From Candidatus Omnitrophica bacterium UBA5776 (GTDB lineage: Bacteria; Omnitrophota; Gorgyraeia; Gygaellales; Profunditerraquicolaceae): DNA of 8,687 nucleotides. This document shows, one piece after another, positions 1-5,872 of this stretch (positions within the stretch are counted from its first letter, which is position 1; the number at the start of each line of letters is the position of its first letter). The DNA lies in the NCBI GenBank assembly GCA_002418595.1, contig DIEK01000002.1, forward strand, positions 1,102 through 9,788, given 5' to 3'. The position numbers and the translations under genes were made by a program. The notes under the pieces were generated by a model, which had not been told where the DNA came from, did not search any database, and saw only the letters and a program-made list of their open reading frames with translations.

Positions 1-270
1 GTAACTGCCAGACGACGGAAGTTCCAATCCGGATTCCTCCCGGAAGAAACCGTCCGGGATCTGAATCAATACTCCGGCTCCGTCGCCGGTAAGCGGGTCG
101 GCGCCGGGCGCTCCGCGATGGGAGAGCCTGCGCAGTATCTCCAGTCCCTGGCTGATGATTTTATGGGCCGGCCGGCCTTTTATATCGCAGACAAAACCCA
201 CTCCGCAGGAATCATGTTCGAACCTGCTGTCGTAAAGCCCGTATTTTTCAGCTCTCCGGCGTTTATTCAT
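1..270 (-). CDS. gltB: Glutamate synthase large subunit, N-terminal part (cut by window edge)
   Basis: The first 90 residues are visible; the rest lies beyond the left edge. The enzyme transfers the amide nitrogen of glutamine to 2-oxoglutarate, giving two glutamates, and is the second half of the GS-GOGAT route. The visible part is the start of the class II glutamine amidotransferase domain. A short propeptide of 21 residues is followed by HDSCGVGF, in which Cys22 would become the N-terminal catalytic nucleophile after cleavage. Further family motifs are LSHRGAPGADPLTGDGAGVL (about residues 59-78) and IPDGFF (81-86). The ATG overlaps the stop of the upstream Fis-like gene as ATGA, with a GGAG about ten bases before it, so translation is probably coupled. 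Family assignment is firm; the symbol assumes the usual large-subunit naming. Confidence 0.95.
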   Translation of the reverse strand, partial: MNKRRRAEKYGLYDSRFEHDSCGVGFVCDIKGRPAHKIISQGLEILRRLSHRGAPGADPLTGDGAGVLIQIPDGFFREESGLELPSSGSY

Positions 271-653
271 TGCCTATAGACTCCGGGAGTAAGCCCGAGC
301 CGCTTTATTCTTGAACGCATCGTGTTCCTGTTTATCCCCAATATCCTCGCCGCTTTCATCTGGTTGCCGTCTGTGCGGCTAAGCACCTCCTCGAACAACG
401 GTTTCTCCACCGTATCGAGAAAGATCTTGTAAGCCCTGCCCTTGTTCTCCCCGCAAACCTGCCTGGATAATTCCCTTATTCTCTCTTCCAGGGAAACCAG
501 AGCGGTCATATCGCCCTTTTGCGGAACCCCGGACATCACCGCCCGTTTGACCACGCTGACGGAGGTATTGCCGGTCCGACTCAAAGCGTCGGAGACCGCA
601 TCAAGCACGTTCTCTTCATTACCGGAGATAAGCAATGCAATCATTTTGATCAT
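267..653 (-). CDS. Fis-like helix-turn-helix DNA-binding protein
   Basis: A 128-residue protein whose C-terminal third (about residues 85-121) is a Fis/NtrC-type DNA-binding domain: KPLFEEVLSRT is followed by DGNQMKAARILGINRNTMRS and IKRLGL, very close to the Fis consensus in which GNQ-AA-LGINR-TL forms the helix-turn-helix. The first 80 residues match no domain I recognise. There is no AAA+ ATPase domain, so it is not a complete NtrC-type activator. It sits between glnN and gltB and overlaps gltB by four bases, which suggests a local regulator of glutamine/glutamate synthesis; that role is inference. I chose the ATG at 651-653. An in-frame TTG at 708-710 falls inside the glnN downstream hairpin and adds 19 residues unlike the rest. 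No clear ribosome site precedes either ATG (651-653 or 642-644), so the exact start is uncertain. Confidence 0.82.
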   Translation of the reverse strand: MIKMIALLISGNEENVLDAVSDALSRTGNTSVSVVKRAVMSGVPQKGDMTALVSLEERIRELSRQVCGENKGRAYKIFLDTVEKPLFEEVLSRTDGNQMKAARILGINRNTMRSRIKRLGLTPGVYRQ

Positions 654-664
654 CGGCGTTTTGC

Positions 665-685
665 AATGCCTAATAGTTTGGCATT
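665..685. repeat. Short inverted repeat before the Fis-like gene
   Basis: AATGCC and GGCATT form perfect six-base arms around a nine-base spacer, just upstream of the Fis-like start. It could be a dimeric operator, possibly for autoregulation, or a small mRNA hairpin. No clear promoter hexamers were found beside it. Confidence 0.4.
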
Positions 686-693
686 TGTATTTT

Positions 694-748
694 AAAAATC
701 CGGGGAGCAAGGCCGCGCTCCGAACCGTAAAGCACGGAGCGCGGCCTT
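694..748 (-). terminator. Strong hairpin after glnN, likely terminator or processing hairpin
   Basis: Eleven bases after the glnN stop, AAGGCCGCGCTCCG (735-748) pairs perfectly with CGGAGCGCGGCCTT (709-722), a 14-bp GC-rich stem. The run of five T on the minus strand (698-694) lies ten bases past the stem instead of directly after it, so termination may be partial. The hairpin could also protect the glnN 3' end while allowing some readthrough into the Fis-like gene and gltB, for which no separate promoter is evident. Confidence 0.65.
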
Positions 749-758
749 GAAAGGGAAG

Positions 759-2954
759 TTATTTTATAAACAACATCTCCCGGTATTTAGGCAGGTCCCA
801 GGAGTCGTCTGAAACCACGCACTCCAGTTCATCCACATGCCTGCGGATATGCTCCATCAATGGTTTGAGTTCCCTGAAATAAAGCCCGGCGCGCTCTTCA
901 TCGCTGACTTTGGCCGCTTTCCCCAGTAGTTTATCCATCTCCAGGGTGTTGCGTCTGACGTAGTATATTTTGCTGACGATGTCGGCAAGGTGGACTTTCT
1001 TGTCCTTCAGGGCTGCCGGGTCAAGTTTCAAAGCGGCCGTCTTGACAAGACTTACCAACTCGTGCAGCGTGCGCGCGAGCAGTTTCTCGTACTTATAACC
1101 TGCCGGCACCACCGAGGCGTTCACCATTTCTTTCAGGGTGTTCGCCTCGATCTCAAGGGTCAGATTATACGTATGGATCCAGATATGATAACGCGCCACC
1201 AGTTCTTCTTCCGAGAAGACGCCGTATTTCTCGAACAGGCGGATGTTTTTCTCTTTAGTCAACGCCTTCAGCGCCTCATAGGTGCTGGCCACGTTGGGAA
1301 GGCCGCGCTTTTTGGCCTCCTGAACCCACTCCGGGGAGTAATTGTTGCCCTCGAAACGAATACTCTTCGTCTCTTTTACTATCTCCGAGATCACCTGCAG
1401 AACGGCGGTATTGAAATCCTTGCCGCCCTCCGAGGCCTTGGCGATTTTCCCGGACACGTAATCGAGGCTTTCGGCTATTATGGTGTTTATGACCGCGATG
1501 GGCGTAGAGATATTTTGCGAAGATCCCACGGCGCGGAATTCGAACTTGGCTCCGGTAAAGGCAAAAGGCGACGTGCGGTTCCTGTCCGTGGTATCCTTGT
1601 TGAATTTCGGCAAGCGTCCGATCCCCAGATCGATGATGTCGCTTTTGGAGACTTTTGATTTCACGCCTTTCTCTATCATATCGAGTATGGAGGTCAACTG
1701 CTCGCCCAGAAAGACGCTGATGATAGCCGGAGGCGCCTCATTGGCGCCCAGCCTGTGCTCGTTGCCGGCCATGGCTACCGACGCTCGCAGTAAGTCGGAA
1801 TGCAGATAAACCGCCCTCAACACAGCGGCCAGCACGGCCAGGAACTGCAGGTTATCCTCGGGCGTCTGACCGGGATTAAGCAGGTTGTTTCCCTTATCGT
1901 CCGCCAGCGACCAGTTGAGATGCTTACCGCTGCCGTTTATCCCGGCAAAGGGTTTCTCGTGCAGAAGGCAGACCATATCGTGCCGCAACGCCACCTTTTT
2001 CATCAGCTCCATAAGCAGTTGGTTGTGGTCGGCGGCGAGGTTAGATTCTTCAAAGATGGGGGCGAATTCATATTGATGCGGAGCGACCTCGTTGTGGCGC
2101 GTAACTACCGGTATCCCAAGTTTATACGCCTCCTGCGCCACCTCAAACATAAAATTGACCACGCGTTCCTTGATGGTCCCGAAATACTGATCTTCCAACT
2201 GCTGGCCCTTCGGAGACGGGGCCCCGATCAATGTCCTGCCGGCCATTATAAGGTCCTGCCGGAGATTATAATAATTCTTGTCTATCAGAAAATACTCCTG
2301 CTCCGGGCCGCAGGTGGAAAGTACTTTCCGGGTTTCCTTGTGCCCGAACAGTTTCAGCAGTCCGACTGCCGCTTTGCTTAAAGCCTCATCGGAGCGCAAA
2401 AGCGGGAGTTTTTTGTCCAGGGCTTCCCCGTGATAAGATATAAATATGGTCGGGATGCAAAGGGTCTTGCCGAGAGCGCTCTCAATGATAAAGGCCGGGC
2501 TGGATGGGTCCCAGGCGGTGTAACCGCGCGCCTCGAAGGTGGCGCGTATGCCTCCTGAAGGGAAACTCGAGGCGTCCGGCTCTCCCTGTATGAGTTTGCT
2601 CCCGGAGAATGTCTCGATCACCTTCCCGGGTCCGGTAAAAGAAATAAAACTGTCGTGCTTCTCCGCGGTAAGTCCGGTCATCGGCTGGAACCAATGCGTA
2701 TAATATGTGGCGCCCTTGGAAATGGCCCAATCCTTCATGGCGTTGGCAATCTCGTCCGCCTGCTCTTTGCTGATGGTCTTCCCCTCGTTCATCCAGGTTT
2801 TGAAGGCTTCGAATGTGGCTCCGGAGATATACTTCTTCATCGCATCCAGACTGAAAGTGTTTTCACCGAAATAAGAAGATACCTTCTCAAGAGAACCGGT
2901 TTTCTCCAAAGGCACGTTATCGATCTTAAATAAAACTTTCTGTCTTATACTCAT
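759..2954 (-). CDS. glnN: Glutamine synthetase type III
   Basis: A 731-residue glutamine synthetase of the GS III class, which forms glutamine from glutamate, ammonia and ATP in the cytoplasm. The length of over 700 residues separates it from GS I (about 470) and GS II (about 360). Class features: the N-terminal FGENTFSLDAMKKYI (29-43), GPEQEYFL (216-223, glutamate side chains of the metal site), NEVAPHQYEFAP (288-299), the ATP/glutamate-site segment NGSGKHLNWS (340-349), and AGNEHRLGANEAPPAIISVF (396-415). No broken or missing core motif was seen. The start is set by AGGAGG five bases before the ATG. The gene follows the Amt/P-II operon but has its own promoter and a leader of about 270 bases with an ANTAR-type attenuator, so control is probably at transcript elongation. 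A hairpin follows the stop. Confidence 0.97.
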   Translation of the reverse strand: MSIRQKVLFKIDNVPLEKTGSLEKVSSYFGENTFSLDAMKKYISGATFEAFKTWMNEGKTISKEQADEIANAMKDWAISKGATYYTHWFQPMTGLTAEKHDSFISFTGPGKVIETFSGSKLIQGEPDASSFPSGGIRATFEARGYTAWDPSSPAFIIESALGKTLCIPTIFISYHGEALDKKLPLLRSDEALSKAAVGLLKLFGHKETRKVLSTCGPEQEYFLIDKNYYNLRQDLIMAGRTLIGAPSPKGQQLEDQYFGTIKERVVNFMFEVAQEAYKLGIPVVTRHNEVAPHQYEFAPIFEESNLAADHNQLLMELMKKVALRHDMVCLLHEKPFAGINGSGKHLNWSLADDKGNNLLNPGQTPEDNLQFLAVLAAVLRAVYLHSDLLRASVAMAGNEHRLGANEAPPAIISVFLGEQLTSILDMIEKGVKSKVSKSDIIDLGIGRLPKFNKDTTDRNRTSPFAFTGAKFEFRAVGSSQNISTPIAVINTIIAESLDYVSGKIAKASEGGKDFNTAVLQVISEIVKETKSIRFEGNNYSPEWVQEAKKRGLPNVASTYEALKALTKEKNIRLFEKYGVFSEEELVARYHIWIHTYNLTLEIEANTLKEMVNASVVPAGYKYEKLLARTLHELVSLVKTAALKLDPAALKDKKVHLADIVSKIYYVRRNTLEMDKLLGKAAKVSDEERAGLYFRELKPLMEHIRRHVDELECVVSDDSWDLPKYREMLFIK

Positions 2955-3006
2955 TACTTCCTCCTTACGTTGCTGAGTGGAACCCGAGGCTACTCTATTT
3001 TTTCGG

Positions 3007-3041
3007 CAATAGAAATTAGGCCGCGAGCGGGGTTTCTATTG
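3007..3041 (-). other. Hairpin in glnN leader downstream of the attenuator
   Basis: CAATAGAAA and TTTCTATTG form a nine-base perfect stem, with an inner CCGC/GCGG stem. No T run follows on the minus strand, so this is not an intrinsic terminator. It lies between the attenuator and the ribosome site and may stabilise the mRNA or separate the two. Function is not visible from sequence. Confidence 0.5.
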
Positions 3042-3050
3042 GACTCAAGT

Positions 3051-3140
3051 AAAAAGAGGCGTCCATTCAAACCGCCTGCGGCGATTATCCTGAACGCCTC
3101 TGTTCATATTTCGCTTAATTTTACGGCACAACGATGTGCC
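3051..3140 (-). promoter_or_regulatory. ANTAR-type two-hairpin attenuator of glnN
   Basis: Hairpin P1 is GGCAC-ATCGTT-GTGCC (3125-3140) and hairpin P2 is TGAAC-AGAGGC-GTTCA (3091-3106); both have five-base stems and six-base loops with A at loop position 1 and G at position 4, separated by an 18-base linker. The P2 loop and 3' arm are also the 5' arm of a terminator: AGAGGCGT (3094-3101) pairs with ACGCCTCT, followed by a T run ending near 3051. An inner CGCC-GCA-GGCG hairpin supports the stem. P2 and the terminator therefore exclude each other. This is the known arrangement for ANTAR-protein antitermination: the bound dimer holds P2 and lets polymerase read into glnN. The ANTAR protein is not in this window. 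Confidence 0.85.
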
Positions 3141-3147
3141 TTAATTA

Positions 3148-3178
3148 TACAAGTAAAGATTGCCCGGGTTTGGTAACA
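3148..3178 (-). repeat. Conserved 31-base block before P1 in the glnN leader
   Basis: This stretch starts TGTTACCAAA and ends TCTTTACTTGTA. It matches the block at 5837-5867 before P1 of the P-II leader at 25 of 31 positions without gaps. Both copies precede an ANTAR-type hairpin. It may be part of the leader RNA, a protein site, or a copied flank of the leader. Confidence 0.6.
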
Positions 3179-3234
3179 GCTTTTTCTTATTATTTTTCCT
3201 GCCGCCAGCCCGGGTATCGCCTGCTGCTTTGTAT

Positions 3235-3263
3235 ATTATATATACCCGCGCCTCCGCTGTCAA
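3235..3263 (-). promoter_or_regulatory. Consensus sigma-70 promoter of glnN
   Basis: TTGACA (3258-3263) and TATAAT (3235-3240) are separated by exactly 17 bases, a perfect match to the housekeeping consensus. The transcript would start near 3228, giving a leader of about 274 bases before the glnN ATG and about 88 bases before hairpin P1. Such a strong promoter fits regulation after initiation. Confidence 0.88.
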
Positions 3264-3312
3264 GTAAAAGGGGAAGAAAATCCTTTTCCCTGACCCCTGT
3301 TTTCTTTACTTG
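3261..3312 (-). terminator. Nested inverted repeat, probable terminator of the P-II/Amt operon
   Basis: About 60 bases past the stop of the last P-II gene. Outer arms CAAGTAAA (3261-3268) and TTTACTTG (3305-3312) enclose AGGGG/CCCCT arms (3269-3273 and 3294-3298) and, alternatively, an inner GGGAA/TTCCC stem. On the minus strand the inner arm is followed by CCCCTTTTACTTG, a short T run. Its end abuts the -35 box of the glnN promoter. Termination is plausible but the stem is weak. The remaining 60 bases up to 3373 hold nothing I recognise. Confidence 0.5.
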
Positions 3313-3373
3313 CCTCTTTCTCCCGCCCGTTTCTTCCTGCCGTCCCCGGCTCAACCCCTCTTTTTCTATATCC

Positions 3374-3715
3374 CTACCCTATCGCCGTGGAGCCGCGTTC
3401 TTCCGTGCGTATACGCACGCACTCCTTCATATCCAGCACGAATATCTTACCGTCGCCGGTCTCGCCGGTCTTGGCCCCGGTCACTATCGCTTTTATTGCC
3501 GGTTCCAGAAAAGTGTCGTTCACGGCTATTTCAAGACGGATCTTTCTCAACAGGTTCCCGGTCTCTTTTGCCCCGCGATAGAACTCCGTAACGCCCTTCT
3601 GGCGGCCGTGGCCGAGCACTTCGCTGACGGTAATAAGATTGATCTCAGACCTGTAAAGCTCATCCTTGACTTCCTCCAGCTTGTCCGGCTGGATTATGGC
3701 TATTACCAGTTTCAT
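3374..3715 (-). CDS. P-II family nitrogen regulator lacking Tyr51
   Basis: A 113-residue P-II signal protein, full length for the family. P-II trimers bind ATP/ADP and 2-oxoglutarate and act through a flexible T-loop on partners, above all the Amt channel. Visible motifs: GHGRQKG (35-41) leading into the T-loop with EFYRGAKETG (44-53), and the C-terminal nucleotide-binding TGETGDGKIFVLD (84-96) with RIRTEERG. Position 46 is Tyr, but position 51, the uridylylation site of enteric GlnB/GlnK, is Glu. Control by a GlnD-type uridylyltransferase at that residue is thus unlikely. It follows amt by 27 bases with AAGGAGG before the ATG, so it is the likely channel-blocking GlnK-type partner. GlnB and GlnK cannot be told apart by sequence alone. 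Confidence 0.95.
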   Translation of the reverse strand: MKLVIAIIQPDKLEEVKDELYRSEINLITVSEVLGHGRQKGVTEFYRGAKETGNLLRKIRLEIAVNDTFLEPAIKAIVTGAKTGETGDGKIFVLDMKECVRIRTEERGSTAIG

Positions 3716-3742
3716 TTATATCCTCCTTATCCTTACAAGGAA

Positions 3743-4969
3743 TTATTCCAATATTGTATACGCTCTTTCGTGATGCTGGGTAAGATCAAGGCCCATGGCT
3801 TCTTCTTTCTCTCCCACGCGCACGCCCATCACGAAATCTACTACCTTGTAGATAACCATGCTGACCGCAAAAGAATAGACCAGCGTTACCGCGACTGCCG
3901 CGATCTGCACCAGGAATTGCTGCGGATTACCGAAAAACAGGCCGTCCGCCCCGGCAGGATTGACCGCTTTAGAAGCGAACAATCCGGTCGCAAGGGCCCC
4001 CCAGACTCCGCCCACGCAATGCACGCCGAAAGCATCGAGGGAATCGTCATAAGCGAACTTCGTTTTGACCTTGCTCACAAAAATAAAACAGAACAGGCTC
4101 ACCAACAGGCCGATGAAGATGGCCGGGATCACGCTTACGAAACCCGCCGCCGGGGTGATAGCTACCAATCCCGCCACCGCTCCGCTGGCCGCGCCGAGAA
4201 CGGTAGGTTTACCGTTCTTTATCCATTCTATAAATGCCCAGCTCAAACCCGCGGCAGCGGCCGCGGTGTTGGTGACCACGAACGCGTTTACCGCGAGGCC
4301 GTTGGCCGCCAGGGCGCTGCCGGCGTTGAACCCGAACCAACCGAACCATAATAAAGCGGTACCCAGCACTACAAACGGCATATTATGCGGGGTCGGAACG
4401 TTCTTATCCAGGTTCTTACGCCTGCCGATAGCGATAGCCGTTGCTAAAGCCGCAATACCGGCATTGATATGCACAACTGTCCCCCCTGCAAAATCAAGGG
4501 CGCCGAGTTTTCTCAACCAGCCGCCCATTCCCCAGACCCAATGGCAGACCGGTCCGTATACGAAAGTCACCCAGAGCACTATGAAGGCCAAAAATGCGGA
4601 AAACTTCATCCTTTCCGCGAACGCGCCCAGTATCAACGCGGGAGTAATTATGGCAAACATAGCCTGGAAAATCATGAAAGCCTGATGCGGGATAGTGGCC
4701 GAATAATCCGCGTAAGGCTCCAGCCCGACGCCGGCAAGCCCCGCCCATTTGAACCCGCCCCAGAAGCCGTCCCCGGGCGCGAAGGAAATACTATAACCAT
4801 AAAGCACCCATTGAACGCTCAAAAGACAAAGAACTATAAAACACTGCATCAGGATGCTGAGGACGTTCTTCTTCCTAACCATACCCCCGTAAAAGAAAGC
4901 CAGACCGGGTGTCATCAACATTACAAGAGCCGAAGAAATCAAAACCCATGCCGTATCACCTGAATTCAT
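3743..4969 (-). CDS. amt: Ammonium transporter, Amt family
   Basis: A 408-residue inner-membrane ammonium channel with about eleven helices. The twin pore histidines are visible as His167 in VVHINAG and His317 in GVHCVGGVWG. Asp159 in ALDFAGG matches the conserved Asp at the ammonium recruitment site. Phenylalanines near 101-105 and 212-214 fall where the outer gate and pore residues lie. The start is the ATG at 4967-4969, placed by AAGGAG five bases upstream; a TTG at 4982-4984 in the same frame overlaps that ribosome site and is rejected. There is no cleavable signal peptide of the enteric type: the protein begins MNSGDTAWVLISSALVMLM. It lies between two P-II genes, and both probably regulate it. 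A 79-base palindromic element sits between it and the upstream P-II gene. Confidence 0.97.
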   Translation of the reverse strand: MNSGDTAWVLISSALVMLMTPGLAFFYGGMVRKKNVLSILMQCFIVLCLLSVQWVLYGYSISFAPGDGFWGGFKWAGLAGVGLEPYADYSATIPHQAFMIFQAMFAIITPALILGAFAERMKFSAFLAFIVLWVTFVYGPVCHWVWGMGGWLRKLGALDFAGGTVVHINAGIAALATAIAIGRRKNLDKNVPTPHNMPFVVLGTALLWFGWFGFNAGSALAANGLAVNAFVVTNTAAAAAGLSWAFIEWIKNGKPTVLGAASGAVAGLVAITPAAGFVSVIPAIFIGLLVSLFCFIFVSKVKTKFAYDDSLDAFGVHCVGGVWGALATGLFASKAVNPAGADGLFFGNPQQFLVQIAAVAVTLVYSFAVSMVIYKVVDFVMGVRVGEKEEAMGLDLTQHHERAYTILE

Positions 4970-4987
4970 TTCATCTCCTTTCAATAG

Positions 4988-5066
4988 TGAAGCTCCCTGG
5001 GCTGCTCCTTGGACAAGGCTTTCGCCGAAGTGCCTCGGACAGGCGCCCGGGGATTTCTGCGGTTTG
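4988..5066. repeat. REP-like palindromic element between P-II and amt
   Basis: On the plus strand it starts GAAGCTCCCTGGGCTG and ends GCCCGGGGATTTCTGCGGTT. The outer arms CCCTGGGC and GCCCGGGG pair with one G-T wobble on the plus strand, but give a C-A mismatch on the minus (mRNA) strand. Inside are small hairpins, including, read on the minus strand, GGC-GAAA-GCC with a GNRA loop and CCTT-GTCC-AAGG. The start and end match the element at 5490-5557, including the identical 16-mer GGATTTCTGCGGTTTG (5051-5066). It appears to be a repeat unit with a roughly 40-base insertion in its loop. Confidence 0.6.
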
Positions 5067-5076
5067 ATTAAATGGA

Positions 5077-5415
5077 TTACAATGCCGCGCTTCCCTTTTC
5101 CGCCGTCCTGATGCGGTAAACCTCCTCGACAGGATAAACGAATATCTTGCCGTCTCCGATTTCTCCCGTCCTGGCGGCGTCCATGATTACGCGGACAACG
5201 GTATCAAGCTCCTTATCTTCCACCACGACCTCCACCTTGGTCTTGGGGAGTATCCCCACACGATAAATGTCTCCGCGCCATTCCTGCATCGTGCCCTTCT
5301 GCTTGCCGTGCCCGTCCACCTGGGTAAGCATCAATCCGGAGAAGCATGTCTTGTCCAGCGCCTTGCGCACGTCTCCGACTTTTTCCGACCTTATCACCGC
5401 TTCTATTTTTTTCAT
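5077..5415 (-). CDS. P-II family nitrogen regulator with Tyr51
   Basis: A 112-residue P-II protein, first gene of the P-II/Amt/P-II operon. The T-loop reads GHGKQKGTMQEWRGDIYRVG (35-54). Tyr51 is present, the residue uridylylated in enteric P-II proteins, while position 46 is Trp. The C-terminal nucleotide site TGEIGDGKIFVYPVEEVYRI (83-102) is intact. GGGAGG lies six bases before the ATG. Its T-loop differs clearly from that of the second P-II protein, so the two probably answer to different partners or modifications; that split is inference. Two related palindromic elements flank the gene (4988-5066 and 5490-5557). Its mRNA has a leader of more than 370 bases with an ANTAR-type attenuator. 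Confidence 0.95.
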   Translation of the reverse strand: MKKIEAVIRSEKVGDVRKALDKTCFSGLMLTQVDGHGKQKGTMQEWRGDIYRVGILPKTKVEVVVEDKELDTVVRVIMDAARTGEIGDGKIFVYPVEEVYRIRTAEKGSAAL

Positions 5416-5489
5416 CCCGCACCTCCCGGATAGACCGCGCGGATACGCGGATACAATAATAGAGTATTATTCCCATTAGCCACAGTAAT

Positions 5490-5557
5490 TCCGGCTTGAA
5501 AGCCGAGGATTTCTGCGGTTTGGATGAAGCTCCCCGGGCTGAAGCCCGGGGTTTCTT
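5490..5557. repeat. REP-like palindromes in the P-II leader
   Basis: Two palindromes in a row on the plus strand: CCGGCTTGAAAGCCG (5491-5505) followed by GAGGATTTCT, and CCCCGGGC-TGAA-GCCCGGGG followed by TTTCTTTC. The second is preceded by GAAGCTC. The spacer between them contains GGATTTCTGCGGTTTG (5507-5522), identical to 5051-5066. Short GC-rich palindromes with fixed flanks are typical of REP elements moved by RAYT-type transposases; no transposase gene is in the window. Confidence 0.6.
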
Positions 5558-5678
5558 TCTCGATTCACCCCGTGTCATAAGATGCCGGTAGAAATCATCG
5601 GACTCTCCACGGACCGAACAGGCCGCGGTTTAATCATAAATCTTGATACTAACGCCCGCTCCTTTACCGCCGAAGCAT

Positions 5679-5792
5679 AAAAAAACGCCTTGCCTCCGGC
5701 CCTTGGATTCCGGAAGCAAGACGCCTCTGTCTTATTTAAGCTCAAGCCTTTATAACAGGTCGTTGTCTCTATTTAACGCACATCCTTGTGCA
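5679..5792 (-). promoter_or_regulatory. ANTAR-type two-hairpin attenuator of the P-II/Amt operon
   Basis: P1 is TGCAC-AAGGAT-GTGCG (5777-5792) and P2 is AAGAC-AGAGGC-GTCTT (5718-5733), each with a six-base loop carrying A at position 1 and G at position 4. The 3' arm of P2 is the start of a 14-bp terminator stem (5710-5723 with 5686-5699, two G-U pairs) followed by seven T (5679-5685). P2 and terminator cannot form together. The P2 loop AGAGGC is identical to that of the glnN leader. The P1-P2 linker is 43 bases, longer than in the other leaders. From the terminator to the P-II ATG is about 260 bases, holding the REP-like palindromes and no open gene I can support. Confidence 0.85.
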
Positions 5793-5796
5793 TAAG

Positions 5797-5867
5797 CTAA
5801 GGTGCAACCGGGTTAGAACCCGGAGAGCTTCATTACTACAAGTAAAGAAATCCGGTTTTTGGTAACA
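5797..5867 (-). other. Upstream part of the P-II leader: conserved block and palindrome
   Basis: On the minus strand the 31-base block 5837-5867 (TGTTACC to TTTACTTGTA) matches the block before P1 of glnN at 25 of 31 positions. It is followed by GAAGCTCTCCGGG and the palindrome CCGGGTTCTAACCCGG, resembling the GAAGCTC-palindrome unit at 5526-5551. In glnN the block lies only seven bases from P1; here about 44 bases including the palindrome intervene, as if a REP-like unit had inserted. No promoter with good hexamers was found here, so transcription may enter from nadE or use an unrecognised promoter. Confidence 0.5.
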
Positions 5868-5872
5868 CCTCC

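Noticed and set aside
990..2381. Plus-strand open frames opposite glnN
   Set aside because: They are antisense to a full-length, intact glutamine synthetase and show no recognisable domain or ribosome site.
3144..3149. Second TATAAT in the glnN leader as a promoter
   Set aside because: The hexamer at the proper distance is CAAACC, with no resemblance to TTGACA, and no TGn extension precedes it; the promoter at 3235-3263 is far better.
2955..3264. Glutamine riboswitch (glnA RNA or downstream-peptide type) before glnN
   Set aside because: None of the conserved core sequences I know for those motifs is present; the two-hairpin ANTAR layout explains the leader.
3134..4351. Long open frame of 405 codons on the plus strand
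   Set aside because: It runs antisense through a P-II gene and amt, begins within the glnN leader, and its protein is low-complexity and rich in His/Arg with no family pattern.
4970..4984. TTG start for amt five codons upstream
   Set aside because: It overlaps the AAGGAG that serves the ATG at 4967-4969.
5487..5560. CRISPR-like repeat array
   Set aside because: There are only a few copies, the spacing is uneven and no regular spacers exist; the palindromes fit REP elements better.
5213..5578. 121-codon minus-strand frame across the P-II leader
   Set aside because: It overlaps the P-II gene in another frame and is rich in Arg/Gly/Ser with no ribosome site; the palindromes lie inside it.
5804..5825. 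Possible sigma-54 promoter in the P-II leader
   Set aside because: GG and GC dinucleotides can be found ten bases apart, but the surrounding bases match the TGGCAC-N5-TTGCA consensus poorly.
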